A stretch of DNA of 60,448 nucleotides from Chromatiales bacterium (GTDB lineage: Bacteria; Pseudomonadota; Gammaproteobacteria; Chromatiales; Chromatiaceae), in NCBI GenBank assembly GCA_028280505.1, contig JANQLO010000041.1, forward strand, positions 1 through 60,448, read 5' to 3'. The notes beneath the pieces were generated by a model. It did not search any database. It was not told where the DNA came from and saw only the letters and a list, made by a program, of their open reading frames with translations. Below are positions 20,001 to 26,220 of this stretch, piece after piece (within the stretch, counting starts at the first letter, position 1; each line of letters opens with the position of its first letter). Both the position numbers and the translations under genes were made by a program.

Positions 20001-23000
20001 TCTATACCGACCCGGTGTACAATCTGTATTCACGCAAAGCGCTGCGTGATCGCGGGCTCGATCTGCCGCCGACCGAAGTGGATGAGTTCCGCCAGTTCAT
20101 GTTCGACCAGATGGCCAATCGGAAGTACCTGAATGATCAGCAATGGGTGCAGCACGTCAAGATTCTGGAGAGCAGCGCGCCGGATGAATCGACCCGGCGA
20201 ATGATCCGCGAGACCTTGCAGCGGGTCGATGATGCGGAACAGACGGCCCGTAAAGGCTTGCAGCAACGCATGTCCGAAGTCTCCCGCCGCACCGGGCAGG
20301 ATATCGGTGACAAGAACGTCGAGTTCCAGGCGAAGAACGAACTCTATGAAGAGTCACTCAAGTCAATCGATGCCTTCCGCCAGGACCATGACTTTCTCAC
20401 CCGCCTGAGCGCGGAGCGGCCGGACATCGATATGCCCGCCAGCGGTGTGCGCAGCCAGTTCACCAAGGCCGACGGTACGCCGATGGAGACGGCCTACAGC
20501 CGCGCGGTCGACGAGATGCGCAAGCTCTACAAGTCCGGTGATCCCAAGAAGATCGCCAAGGCCGACAAGCTGAAGGCCGAATGGCAGGGCAGGCTGGAAA
20601 ACCAGATGCGCAACCGCCAGGGTACGGCACTGTACTACGCCAGCGAGGCCTATCAGACCCAGGGCACCATTGCGCATGTCGTGCGTGAAATCCAGGCCGG
20701 CGACAAAGATATCTCGTTTGCCAGCCTAACGGCGAAAGGCAAGAAGGCCGCGGACGATGATGCGGTCAGCGGCTATCTGAATTCGTTCAACGAGAATCGG
20801 GCGAACATGTTCAAGGAGCTGAACGAACTGCGCTCCGGTGACGGTTTCGGCAGCTATGCCGACAAGGCCGCGGGCAAGGCGGCGAAGTACTTCATCCGGC
20901 AGTTGGATGCGGCGCACGAGGCCGGTGTCGACCTGACGGCCTTCCTGCCGGATCGTTTGATCAAAGCGACGGTCGCGGCGAATGCGAATCGCAGCAGCAA
21001 GGCGGCGTTGAAGCAGGCGTTGAAAGATCTGGGCTTCGATGATCCGGCGGACTTCGTGCGTCAGGCGGAGTCGGCGTCGCACATGCTGTTGCGCGAAGGC
21101 ATGAAGCGTTCGCCGCTGAATCGTCTGGCCGGTGCGGTGGATGCGCATCAGCGCGAGGTCAATGCCCTGATGCGTTCGGTCGGTGCGGTCGATCCGGCCA
21201 ATATTCGCACGGTGTCTCGAAAGTACGCCTCGGAAGCGATACCGGATGAGAACCCCTTGTTGACTGGCAACGCCAGGACAGCGGTCGATCTGGATAGCCG
21301 TAAGAGTGAGATGTTGGCGCAACGCTTGCGTGAGCAGGCCAGCCGTCTGGAGAAGGGCGGCGAGACACCCGAACGTGTCGCAATCTATCGCGAATTGGCC
21401 AAGGAGGCCGACGAACGCGCGACCAGTCTGCGTGCCGCCGATTATCAACGCACCCTGTCGCAAGACAACAACAGCGGTATGCGTGAACGCATCGTCGGCG
21501 GTCCGGTCGACGATCGCGCGCTACGCCGACAACTCACCGAGGCGCAGCGCGACGGTGCTCCCAAAGAGCAACTCGCCGCCTTGCAGGCCGAGATCGACAG
21601 TACCGCATTGCGACGCGCCGAGGTCGCCGAACTCCTGGATCAGACACCCGATTGGGAGCTGATGGCCAAACGCATGCCGACCGATGATGCCGATCTGGCC
21701 GCGCGCATGAGCGAGTTCCGCGAATGGACCTTCGAGCAGGTGCAACGGCGCTGGCCGAATACCGTGCGTACCGGGACCAGCGGCAAGATGGGCAACGATC
21801 TGGATTTCAGTGTCTCGGGTCCGAATGCCGGCCGCGATCAACTGGCGATCGAGAAATTCCTGCGCGAGGAGATCGAGATCGCGCCGGGGATCAAAGGGCT
21901 GGGCAAGCACTGGGACCGCAAGCTGCACTCGACGGCATTCGGCGATCCCGAATTGATTCATATCTACGATCGTCTGCCGGAACCGAAGCTGCGCGCCCGG
22001 GTACGCGATTCGCTCGCGGAGATGGTCGAGGCCGCGCAGTTCGAACGCCTCAAGCACAGCATGTCGCCGGAATCCTGGGAGACCTTCAAGCGTTCGTTAC
22101 CGGATGTCGATGTCGAGGCGCGTATCGCACAACATCAACTGCCTGCCGACTTCGATCGCGCCAAACTGTTACTGGCTCGCGATCAAGCCTATCAACGTCT
22201 CGTGAAGAGCGGCTTCAAGGATGCCGATGCGGCGCGTGAGGTGAGTCGGACCCAGGTCATGTTGAATCGCAATGATCCCGAGGCCTATCTGTCGTTCGGC
22301 GGCGTCAAGCAGACCGTGACCTTCAAAGAGGGTCTGGTGAAGTTCGATCGACCGATGCGGGCGCGGATCGAAAACGGCAATGTCGTGATCGATACCGACG
22401 CAGCCGCGACCAAGCCCGGGCTGGTACTGGAACTGCCGGGACAACGCAGCGCAACGCGCGTGTTCGAAAATGTTGCAGATCTACGCAAGTACCTGAATGA
22501 ATTGAAGGCTCAGCAGCCCGGCATTCGGCGGTTGAGCGACCAATTGGTCGTGCAACGAACGTTGAATGAACTGGAAAACACCGTGCTGCGGGTGGAGCCG
22601 TCAGAGCGTTATCAGTCGGTGTTGGGCAATATGGCTTTCTTCGAGCATCAGATCGAACTGGTTGGTGGTGATCCCTTGCTGGCCCTGCGTCGTTACCAGA
22701 CGTCGAAATATCTCGACCGTATTCTGAGCGAGGCCTACGAAATGGGTATCCCGGCGCATGCGACCGGTTTCCTCGGCGAGGCCAAGTCCTTGGCGCGACG
22801 CTTCTACAAGGAACGCGATCCGACCATCGCGCGTTTCTTCGGCAGCGAGACCTCGAATCTCGATGCAGAGGCCTATGCCGCACTGCAGTCGCAGGCAAAG
22901 GACTTGCTGGGCCAACTTCGGCAGTTGAATAACAGCATCGCGGCCAGGGCGCGTGACGATGCGCTCAAGGCAATACGCTATGCCGAGGGCCCCACGATAA

Positions 23001-24727
23001 TTCCCGAGGCTGATGATCCGGCCAGGGTGGCCAGTTTGGTGCTGGGCGGTGACGGTGCCGTGGTCGCCAAGGCTTACCGGAACGCACGCGAGGCGCTGGG
23101 TGGCAAGATCGATGGGCTGGCGATCGATCTTTCGTCGCACCGTCGTGAGGGGCTGGTGCTACCGGCCCAACTCAGGTCGGTCGACGACGCGGACGAATTC
23201 GTCGGTCTACCCGCCAAGCTGGATGCCGAGACGCGTGCGAGCTTGGGCGCCAACAGCCAGCGTTTGTACGATTTGCGTTTCGACGACAGTATCCGGCCTC
23301 AGACCTTACGCATAGTCACGCGAGAAACCGATCCGAATATATTGCAGGCACTGCGTCAGCGATCGTTCGACGAGGATCGGGTGTTGCTCGAGTTCCGTAC
23401 GCCGGACGGTAAACTCATCCCGGCCGCATCGACCGGGCGGCCATTTCCGCAACCGCCGGCCGGTGGCGGTGTCGAGCGCTTCGGTAAAGACCTGCCACGC
23501 GCGCCCAAGTGGAATGCCGAGCCACCGGATGTGGCGGCGGTCGAAGGCCGGGCCGCGTTACCCGAATCGGATCGCTCGAAGCGTGGCGCGGCTTTGCAGC
23601 AGGAGTCGAGCATTCGCGCCGATGCCCGTACCCGATTGACCGACACGCTGGCGGTGGTCGAACGCGGCCAGGCTTCGGTCGCGCAGATTCGCCAGTATCG
23701 TCAGGCCTTGCGCCTGAACGACTACCAGCAGGAACTGGACGCGATGTTGGTTGCGGCGCGCAACAGCGGTGTCTCCGAGGCCGAGATCGCGGCGGCCGTC
23801 GGCACGGAAGCCGCCTATCGGCTTGCGCCGTTTACCGCACGTAAGGCGGCGATTCGTGGTCTGCAGGAGCGCCTGTTACAGCGCGCGGGGCGCCTGGTAT
23901 CGGATGACAACATCAAACAGTTGCGCCCGGTATTGTTGCGGGTGGCCAATGGGGTATCGAGCCGGGCCGATGACGGTTTGGTACGCGACTGGATAACCCG
24001 CTTTGCCCGTCAGGACCAGAACTTCATCGAAGAGCTCACGCGTCGCGGTCGCATCGATTTCGAACAGGGTTTCGAACCCATCGTCGGCGAGGAGACGGCG
24101 GCAAGGCTATTGAAGCAAGCCGAGGCGAAGAATCTCATCAGTTCCAGCGAAACACCGGTGCTTTGGCACAATCCGGTGCGCCTGGCGAAACCGACTCGGG
24201 GGCAGGGCACGCCACCGCAGTTTTTCAACGACACCTGCGGCCTCATGGCGGTCGAGGGCGCGATGCGCGATCGCAACTTGATTACCAATCTGAGGCCCGA
24301 GAGCGGCCTGCGCGATATTGCGTTGAAAAGCAAACTCTTCGAACCCGGCAGAGGCATGACCAAGGCTCAGCTGAGCCAGTGGATCGGTCGCGAGGGGGGC
24401 GATGTGAACTGGGCCGGCCGCAAGCCGACGCCGGAAGAGATGCTGCGCCAGTTGGACGACGACAAGGACCTGATCGTGATGATTCGGACTGGCAATGACG
24501 CCTATCATTGGGTGCGCGTCGAGAATTTCCGCCATAGCCCGGTCGACGGCCAGCTCTGGGTCGCGGTGGGCGATCCGGCCAATGGCAAGAGCTGGAGCAC
24601 CCCGGCACGGCTGCTGGCGGCGCAGATCCACGGCGACAACGTGCTTTCGATCGACTGGCGCAGGGCCAAAGGAAAAATTGCCGACGACGTGCCGGGCCGG
24701 GGAATCAAGATATCCAGGGCGAAGTAA
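8078..24727 (+). CDS. Giant exported multi-domain protein (5,549 residues) ending in a cysteine peptidase-like domain
   Basis: One uninterrupted 16.6-kb frame. In order: signal peptide (1-42, ANAFAA); a Cys cluster C73-C77-C81-C86; Pro-rich linker; an Ig/cadherin-like module (about 285-375, TDSFTYLLQDTEGNSDTATV); a Lys run and Gly-rich linker (377-407); long charged helices; four 24-26-residue GGLG repeats (about 1125-1225); three related KGY modules (1335-1374, 1446-1485, 2227-2266); coiled coil to about 2810; an Ala/Gly/Val-rich pretoxin-like segment (2875-2990); a kinase-like domain (about 3458-3632: GKGSF 3478-3482, D3599-x-K-x-x-N3604, D3622); two nucleotidyltransferase-like sites (G3931-S with D3938/D3940; D4574/D4576); and a C39/papain-like domain with C5387, H5477, D5499. 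It follows the CsgG-like gene by 10 bp. Domain roles are inference; a multi-effector toxin or a giant surface protein are both possible. Confidence 0.85.
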   Translation: MIRFSVPRQQPRPLPVRFPGKAGIFGLCLSLFVGLTANAFAAPSENPFEVPVGEVMSTSPQLASIMRSPTRRCGSRCGSQCGSSKCGGSTPVFTRPAVVTPPPPPPKPVAAPTPAIEQEVERPAAPALVTTETTSAPKADTASSVHTPSGEPKHYESSQPSVATKTEREHTGNASAVRQGSVDRAKRHLGYGRVGSVDGETEDDETYVRDLDHNRISSQLKNIGGYVKQQKGNNVGGTTTRPRKPKKPDQPVVVNPGPAIVEQPEEQPGLTPPPKKDPVIPDDPDKELIANDDGASTAYRKRVRGNVKGNDEYEGYVSVSRLSRTQHGNMRLFSSGNWSYKNSILFKNGGTDSFTYLLQDTEGNSDTATVTIDIAPKKKKKKKKRNGGGGKDPGGGRGGGGSGGGGGIPANCRAMAEKYSKLPPDVIAAKFGADRAVKERYEAAGKELASGDPSHEKAARAQMRVETMLAQGADDLTLDIAQTEYRQAVTQQRNLVDAVAKPPVDTFKKLLQSSAASGGALPVHPLLEAKDGAPAAFLYRKMQQPGVQKQVGRFAARANKIALNTPLPDKLKDQAVNLYQRVTAKTDAVSKIKMQKVDVVRKPAQKPATAFLRDVEHLRLASLKVQRETLDEKGLQRAIAKVSLGQPVKGKKPKPQIVKLNVPALGEPRLSPDDRTHAVRFMRKVAKASPLLKQLQTSSKKVGKQVAKQYVEHAAAQTFYSEVVGKERLLAMREIAEGRVGQVVGVGRDGLKDVKEIAVDEQFRVRLLEDLQTLDKDRLKHHAKRLSDVRAKQANATVDLIKHQFSSSADLIKQDYLSARGQLERVSRKIGPGVMKATENLPKVKRELDQVRKQVVGRLDKGQDLGDLETRLKTLTKAFNDGDKALKKARKSQAFNQALKTYEQRRAAYRADLKKQKADPASAKALKEKASTQKDALVNAFTQRLARKGGLENPVERVLRDPRGAIDTVKLADFQQFAQRVPAMQAPLKTKAVLPSSDQVKRVDSPTRAASLRTFNAADLSTLDGRIKSIEAVAAPGPVKAAPPAESRRAVYKTDGDLPDKFTKASLSEPASLEKKLRNKIVGSNDIQRFSQPKHMRDIAMVQQGKTDGLKTQPKKLEGQAFVDAYNNAVGNLGWAHEFESEDALQRFAQERIGGLGMAHKKSDLEDPEYRARLLQERLGGLVAVHRFDSMEDMRDFVNSRLGGLGRAYTCLDLLDAGWSEDQVNGMFDRAREFGAKDFETKKDWGERMMREHGEEFTRDPNGEVRFKTLTEKRQEHEAEMLASGNFIRDPQTGNLVHKDTKAGRQVKRKILAAKPKKVKIKLAGGKEATLTIDGFTSLNDALADALRAKGYVQNAAGDWVDGNGNIVITGGAARHYDDLYTNAMEKQFDGFSSVVTRRPPPPPPAVSTTEESLQALTDKVAASVGYTVSNVEIGGRKIDIEVRPGETFSDALRRVIGDSSRYDFDVDGNLIDLENDRVVLSDEEITKKDERYRDRVLESIFGEDQKGLNENVLWMARFGTPEQKRTAQAIIDQLDRQAAAVTASVKAQDEIKKKLAELETDDKLSDQEKRRQRQILQAQLTTANQARRDAETVLFNQANTANASATRAQERSLTRDERRALALYDDLQDVRDDIAALDAELAKNPRQTRRKQLLAERARKLKQLYGINQDLIEQSSELIQPERLAGRIPDIDTLRQTFDPSTAADWRDARDRAIGVRFEERDGKRVAVYIGPDGKPFVDPGELGPDGKPKEIVVSASAGEKFLASRKNRLGKERDYFNRNIGSLEDAWKDLQKTNTEVEKLEAKAAKEGLKGWEQTKLRKLKRKQAEQQAEVREIKDRIDSRTQSYRQVKALVDAEKAKGEGGEKSALGELLAAADQEAAEIMVAREKAKEEWDKGIRTITYTDENGVERTWMSEKGRQYQAEQAKKAQEAAERAVEEAAKAAQKAVEEAAQEAERIVREERERQIALAKQIKAQRDAQASRFRDQFHRYEDDLKSAERQQASAQAELDAAARDIERARAGKIENTPELKKRYADAQKALAKANAEVEQKRLLANQAEALAASNDPAFIALLNDEQKKIRTLHQSYTDAQSQTSAKFKALAALKNDPKASAEDIRQAREAFAQASKAESEARQKVIDQQTAMSAMVDNALYTKATPEFNRARIAQLEERAGDKGTQKGLTKEENEEYWRRRYLQDYFDKVAEAQLKAQAIQEMQAAYDANQQAGGKYRTLSETLADVMRQKGYTLNDEGKWLDGSGRVVMRDSTSLSQEEMVILVGERQRQDKLKELGGYKDQTLAAQEMQLIGEWMTSMRGGRGGKSLLHPDQDGSLRRELLGFLDGREAAKKKLDDAQALVLQRQQELAQARAAAAEDPSAYSRRQIDYSAELLRLAEGRVRYARDQLKSAEDDAKEQDEALSGNALLAHRTGRVQGASTLVAERTVKMQEALVAYQLNPTAANRRTFEGRQDDLNRAVGLLNEAEKGVRALTGRDATPGGGIPAVSYLDILRSDRKIEQQALVARRQAEEERYRAARQREFEGLQKVEQLRQARDMSQEDLNKAVAASEKQGIALQAERAKAVKAGDRNKIALLDRQIADQQVFHEALDNTLREKLADRNMSRERLKLATLRVARDKADEAGDSDKVKALDKQIKDQQIVATYHENYAMRVRHRIGPRSFIEAQDKLVPKEWELSAEYAAREREYRFQQALDIQRRMHSQNQQRAASEGQIRKDIKVLEDELLALQLSDKRGSNKADIAVKEQELSDARAAFSNRSRLFDNGDRNLREEWETLVTQNRRDGIGPTSDHDVHKIAHQHNINLNAVFLADANVVERQRKGGSALVQLYQDQQMTAERDTWGDYFLDEFNPLNADSTLRKSANLPWLGKTLAGNAVGVGKGAYKTVEGIVKLVPAVADATYESVGILAGADIETDTLDSINRVLDVVDKRGVGRIVSDMKNDFFKKLNKGDAHWNASVAGGEVAFEVVAAVLTGGESVLVRGSSALGRGAEFVSRTARVLDKAGDLARRGGQIAQTAQRWSKASNYVADGMRTLAGRTVALDSGIRSVARRGVGAVVDVIEAPVGALTRKVPDALKPDILPSLQRGLARASVQEVQNAQRMAGALGRAENLLARAARSNDTAEIAKLVDEAMGLKKTAAVFFEKNPAAFDLLADSGSLSRSVAGLNPSRASTAFVKAADKAESAGDAIAAAAFRKSAITASFASEFGHDASQQLRRAAQDSIDQRLLNSLDDFAPAVGADPNQIARNLRNAFQADGVSDRGLRTKADDLIQKATQDRSLLQQDIAKLERSLQGANAEAREAGARALAGKQEQLAKLNQLEKVMTNLRDAPEVPDTALARAVPDQPTKPVSFDGPDQPTVTSPSGPTVAGQAARAADKVDVPAEKLTDDLVNLDPPPAVPPRKPDAPLLAAERQANELADVADKAPARAPPEAPDKPPVASSADEPHNLVFTTTQGDTVELPLGDYLGKGSFSKAHKAGHDPDNLVVRMTDIDKNPEARQLDEFGRKVLEEQVDQGVVRIVRREARFEVASSPDPALANRRGVELVERAPPPAKELFKRNHDGLMSPGQAKAFDRAVKEFNDKGLVWGDNKHDNYTFEALDGDDNWRVVVIDPGGIVPIKPSPGRTAAQNARDVQARINAPMPEEFATLSKLSRGYRGDVMKADIVENFGELIDYKAVGLKSLDEVRFNPAGVLDYPKARELFNLPDDQVAKRVAKWQADREAAGLVPAKPDEVLQATQLAKDNLVRARRAADQPPGGKVDADALAAAHKQLDELQGPRRDTASADDIAKARSAYDDLSSRAIEAKARKDFADDIELRQSLLGKVAKDEQALQRLTRSDLDWLSGKRTRLTPDEEAWAQKMIDAVDGDWAKLTKKIGDGISELEMHKLVSYRRQEVDRMLDAAIAKVERETGRKLTRQAFGSTNLTSDYDLSVTGWGAERVVAEFNQAFRNRFKKEPGSFFDTNVYTDPVYNLYSRKALRDRGLDLPPTEVDEFRQFMFDQMANRKYLNDQQWVQHVKILESSAPDESTRRMIRETLQRVDDAEQTARKGLQQRMSEVSRRTGQDIGDKNVEFQAKNELYEESLKSIDAFRQDHDFLTRLSAERPDIDMPASGVRSQFTKADGTPMETAYSRAVDEMRKLYKSGDPKKIAKADKLKAEWQGRLENQMRNRQGTALYYASEAYQTQGTIAHVVREIQAGDKDISFASLTAKGKKAADDDAVSGYLNSFNENRANMFKELNELRSGDGFGSYADKAAGKAAKYFIRQLDAAHEAGVDLTAFLPDRLIKATVAANANRSSKAALKQALKDLGFDDPADFVRQAESASHMLLREGMKRSPLNRLAGAVDAHQREVNALMRSVGAVDPANIRTVSRKYASEAIPDENPLLTGNARTAVDLDSRKSEMLAQRLREQASRLEKGGETPERVAIYRELAKEADERATSLRAADYQRTLSQDNNSGMRERIVGGPVDDRALRRQLTEAQRDGAPKEQLAALQAEIDSTALRRAEVAELLDQTPDWELMAKRMPTDDADLAARMSEFREWTFEQVQRRWPNTVRTGTSGKMGNDLDFSVSGPNAGRDQLAIEKFLREEIEIAPGIKGLGKHWDRKLHSTAFGDPELIHIYDRLPEPKLRARVRDSLAEMVEAAQFERLKHSMSPESWETFKRSLPDVDVEARIAQHQLPADFDRAKLLLARDQAYQRLVKSGFKDADAAREVSRTQVMLNRNDPEAYLSFGGVKQTVTFKEGLVKFDRPMRARIENGNVVIDTDAAATKPGLVLELPGQRSATRVFENVADLRKYLNELKAQQPGIRRLSDQLVVQRTLNELENTVLRVEPSERYQSVLGNMAFFEHQIELVGGDPLLALRRYQTSKYLDRILSEAYEMGIPAHATGFLGEAKSLARRFYKERDPTIARFFGSETSNLDAEAYAALQSQAKDLLGQLRQLNNSIAARARDDALKAIRYAEGPTIIPEADDPARVASLVLGGDGAVVAKAYRNAREALGGKIDGLAIDLSSHRREGLVLPAQLRSVDDADEFVGLPAKLDAETRASLGANSQRLYDLRFDDSIRPQTLRIVTRETDPNILQALRQRSFDEDRVLLEFRTPDGKLIPAASTGRPFPQPPAGGGVERFGKDLPRAPKWNAEPPDVAAVEGRAALPESDRSKRGAALQQESSIRADARTRLTDTLAVVERGQASVAQIRQYRQALRLNDYQQELDAMLVAARNSGVSEAEIAAAVGTEAAYRLAPFTARKAAIRGLQERLLQRAGRLVSDDNIKQLRPVLLRVANGVSSRADDGLVRDWITRFARQDQNFIEELTRRGRIDFEQGFEPIVGEETAARLLKQAEAKNLISSSETPVLWHNPVRLAKPTRGQGTPPQFFNDTCGLMAVEGAMRDRNLITNLRPESGLRDIALKSKLFEPGRGMTKAQLSQWIGREGGDVNWAGRKPTPEEMLRQLDDDKDLIVMIRTGNDAYHWVRVENFRHSPVDGQLWVAVGDPANGKSWSTPARLLAAQIHGDNVLSIDWRRAKGKIADDVPGRGIKISRAK

Positions 24728-24846
24728 GTCCGTACGGTGCGGACTTCATGCGCCTGAGGGATATGCCGTTATATTCCCGATGTATTGCGTAACGTCATTG
24801 AGAAATGACGCAAACGGAGTACTATTCTTTTGTCCGCCGAAATCGA

Positions 24847-24877
24847 AAGCCCGCCGTTGTTGCGGGCTTCTTCGTTA
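24847..24877 (+). terminator. Terminator after the giant gene
   Basis: AAGCCCGC (24847-24854) pairs with GCGGGCTT (24862-24869) around a 7-nt loop, followed by CTTCGTT. It lies 120 bp after the stop of the giant gene. Confidence 0.75.
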
Positions 24878-24967
24878 AGGTCGGGGTTGCCCCCGTGCCT
24901 CCATGCTGTGTCCTGAGAACTGACTTGAGCATCATGGTTCACAGTTCACACTGAGTTAAGGACCGCG

Positions 24968-24980
24968 AGGTAAAATACCT
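24968..24980. promoter_or_regulatory. Short palindrome upstream of the RND efflux genes
   Basis: AGGTA (24968-24972), a 3-bp A spacer and TACCT (24976-24980) form a perfect inverted repeat about 105 bp before the adaptor gene. It could be an operator for the efflux operon; no local repressor gene is present. Confidence 0.35.
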
Positions 24981-25084
24981 TACTGCGTTGATTTTTATGG
25001 TGTTAGCCGCACTGAAGGTGCCGTCCGGCAAAACCGGTGGCCTTTCTTGTGCTCGCTGTGATTGTCTGTTTGTTTGGATGCGTC

Positions 25085-26215
25085 ATGTTTAAGAAGTTGT
25101 TTTTCACCGCGCTTGTCGTCGCGGCCGTCGTCGGGGCGATCGTTTACGCCAAACTCGGGCAGTTTGCCGTCATGGGCGAGGCGGCGGCAAACATGGTGTT
25201 GCCCCCCGAGACGGTGACCGCCGCTGCGGTCACCGACGATCAGTGGGAACAGGTGATCAGTGCCACGGCGAGCGTGTCGGCGGTGCAGGGCGTGACGGTG
25301 AGTGCCGAGGTCGGCGGCAGGGTCACGCAGATCGCGTTCGAGTCCGGTGAGGTGGTCGATGTCGGCGATGTGCTGCTCCAGTTGGACACGTCGAGCGAAG
25401 ATGCGCAGTTGGCTTCCGCTCAGGCCGCCGCGGCGTTGGCGAAGACCGAGCTCGCGCGCGTACTCAAACTCGGTAAACGCGACCTCGCCGCCGAGGATGC
25501 CGTCGACCGGGCCGATGCCCAGGTCAAGGAGACGGTCGCCCAGGTCGGTGTGATACGTGCGCTGATCGCCAAGAAAACCGTGCGCGCACCTTTTGCGGGT
25601 CGCCTGGGACTGCGCCTGGTCAATCTCGGTCAGATCCTCAGCGAGGGGGATCCGATAGTCGCGTTGCAGACGCTGGACCCGGTGTATGTGGATTTTTCCG
25701 TTCCGCAGCGGAAACTCGTCGAATTGCGCTCGGGCATGCGGGTACGGGTAACGTCGGATGTCGCACCGGATGAGGTGTTCGGTGGCGAGATCATCGCCGT
25801 GAATCCGGAGGTGGATACCGTGACGCGCAATGTGCGGGTGCGTGCCCTGGTCAACAATCCGGGTGAGAAGCTGCGCGTCGGTATGTTTGCCAATGTCGAT
25901 GTGGTGTTGCCGGAATCCCGGTCCGTATTGGCCGTTCCCGCGACGGCCGTGCTTTACGCGTCGTTCGGCGATTCGGTGTTCGTGATCGAAGAACAGCGGA
26001 ACGAGCAGTCCGGCGAGACCGAGCGGGTGCTGCGTCAGCAGTTCGTGCGCCTGGGCCAGACACGCGGCGACTTCGTCGATGTCACTGAAGGGTTAAAGCC
26101 CGGCGAGACCGTGGTGACGAGCGGCGTATTCAAGCTGCGTAGCGGTGCGAACGTGGTTATCGATAACACCTTGGCACCGACAGCCAGTCTCGACCCGAGC
26201 CCGAGCAATTCCTGA
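25085..26215 (+). CDS. RND efflux periplasmic adaptor (membrane fusion protein)
   Basis: A 376-residue adaptor that links an inner-membrane RND pump to an outer-membrane channel. It has an N-terminal membrane anchor (LFFTALVVAAVVGAIVYA), the biotinyl-lipoyl-like halves (VSAEVGGRVTQIAFESGEVV near residue 80 and VRAPFAGRLGLRLVNLGQIL near 170) around a short helical hairpin, a beta-barrel domain and the membrane-proximal domain (FVRLGQTRGDFVDVTEGLKPGETVV). The ATG at 25085 is preferred to an upstream GTG at 25037, which would add a second hydrophobic stretch. The pump gene begins 5 bp after the stop, so they form an operon. No TolC-like gene follows; the outer-membrane partner must be encoded elsewhere. 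Substrate unknown. Confidence 0.93.
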   Translation: MFKKLFFTALVVAAVVGAIVYAKLGQFAVMGEAAANMVLPPETVTAAAVTDDQWEQVISATASVSAVQGVTVSAEVGGRVTQIAFESGEVVDVGDVLLQLDTSSEDAQLASAQAAAALAKTELARVLKLGKRDLAAEDAVDRADAQVKETVAQVGVIRALIAKKTVRAPFAGRLGLRLVNLGQILSEGDPIVALQTLDPVYVDFSVPQRKLVELRSGMRVRVTSDVAPDEVFGGEIIAVNPEVDTVTRNVRVRALVNNPGEKLRVGMFANVDVVLPESRSVLAVPATAVLYASFGDSVFVIEEQRNEQSGETERVLRQQFVRLGQTRGDFVDVTEGLKPGETVVTSGVFKLRSGANVVIDNTLAPTASLDPSPSNS

Positions 26216-26220
26216 ATCAG

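Larger units (their letters stand above)
24728..25084. other. Gap between the giant gene and the efflux genes; no immunity-like gene
   Basis: No coding frame is supported in these 357 bases on either strand. The stretch holds an intrinsic terminator (24847-24877) and a 13-bp palindrome (24968-24980). An immunity protein gene, usual directly after polymorphic toxin genes, is absent. Confidence 0.6.

Noticed and set aside
8078-24727. Reading the giant as an RHS, two-partner (TpsA) or RTX toxin
   Set aside because: No YD repeats, no TPS/haemagglutination domain and no Gly-Asp nonapeptides occur in it; the RTX protein at the window's start is a separate gene.
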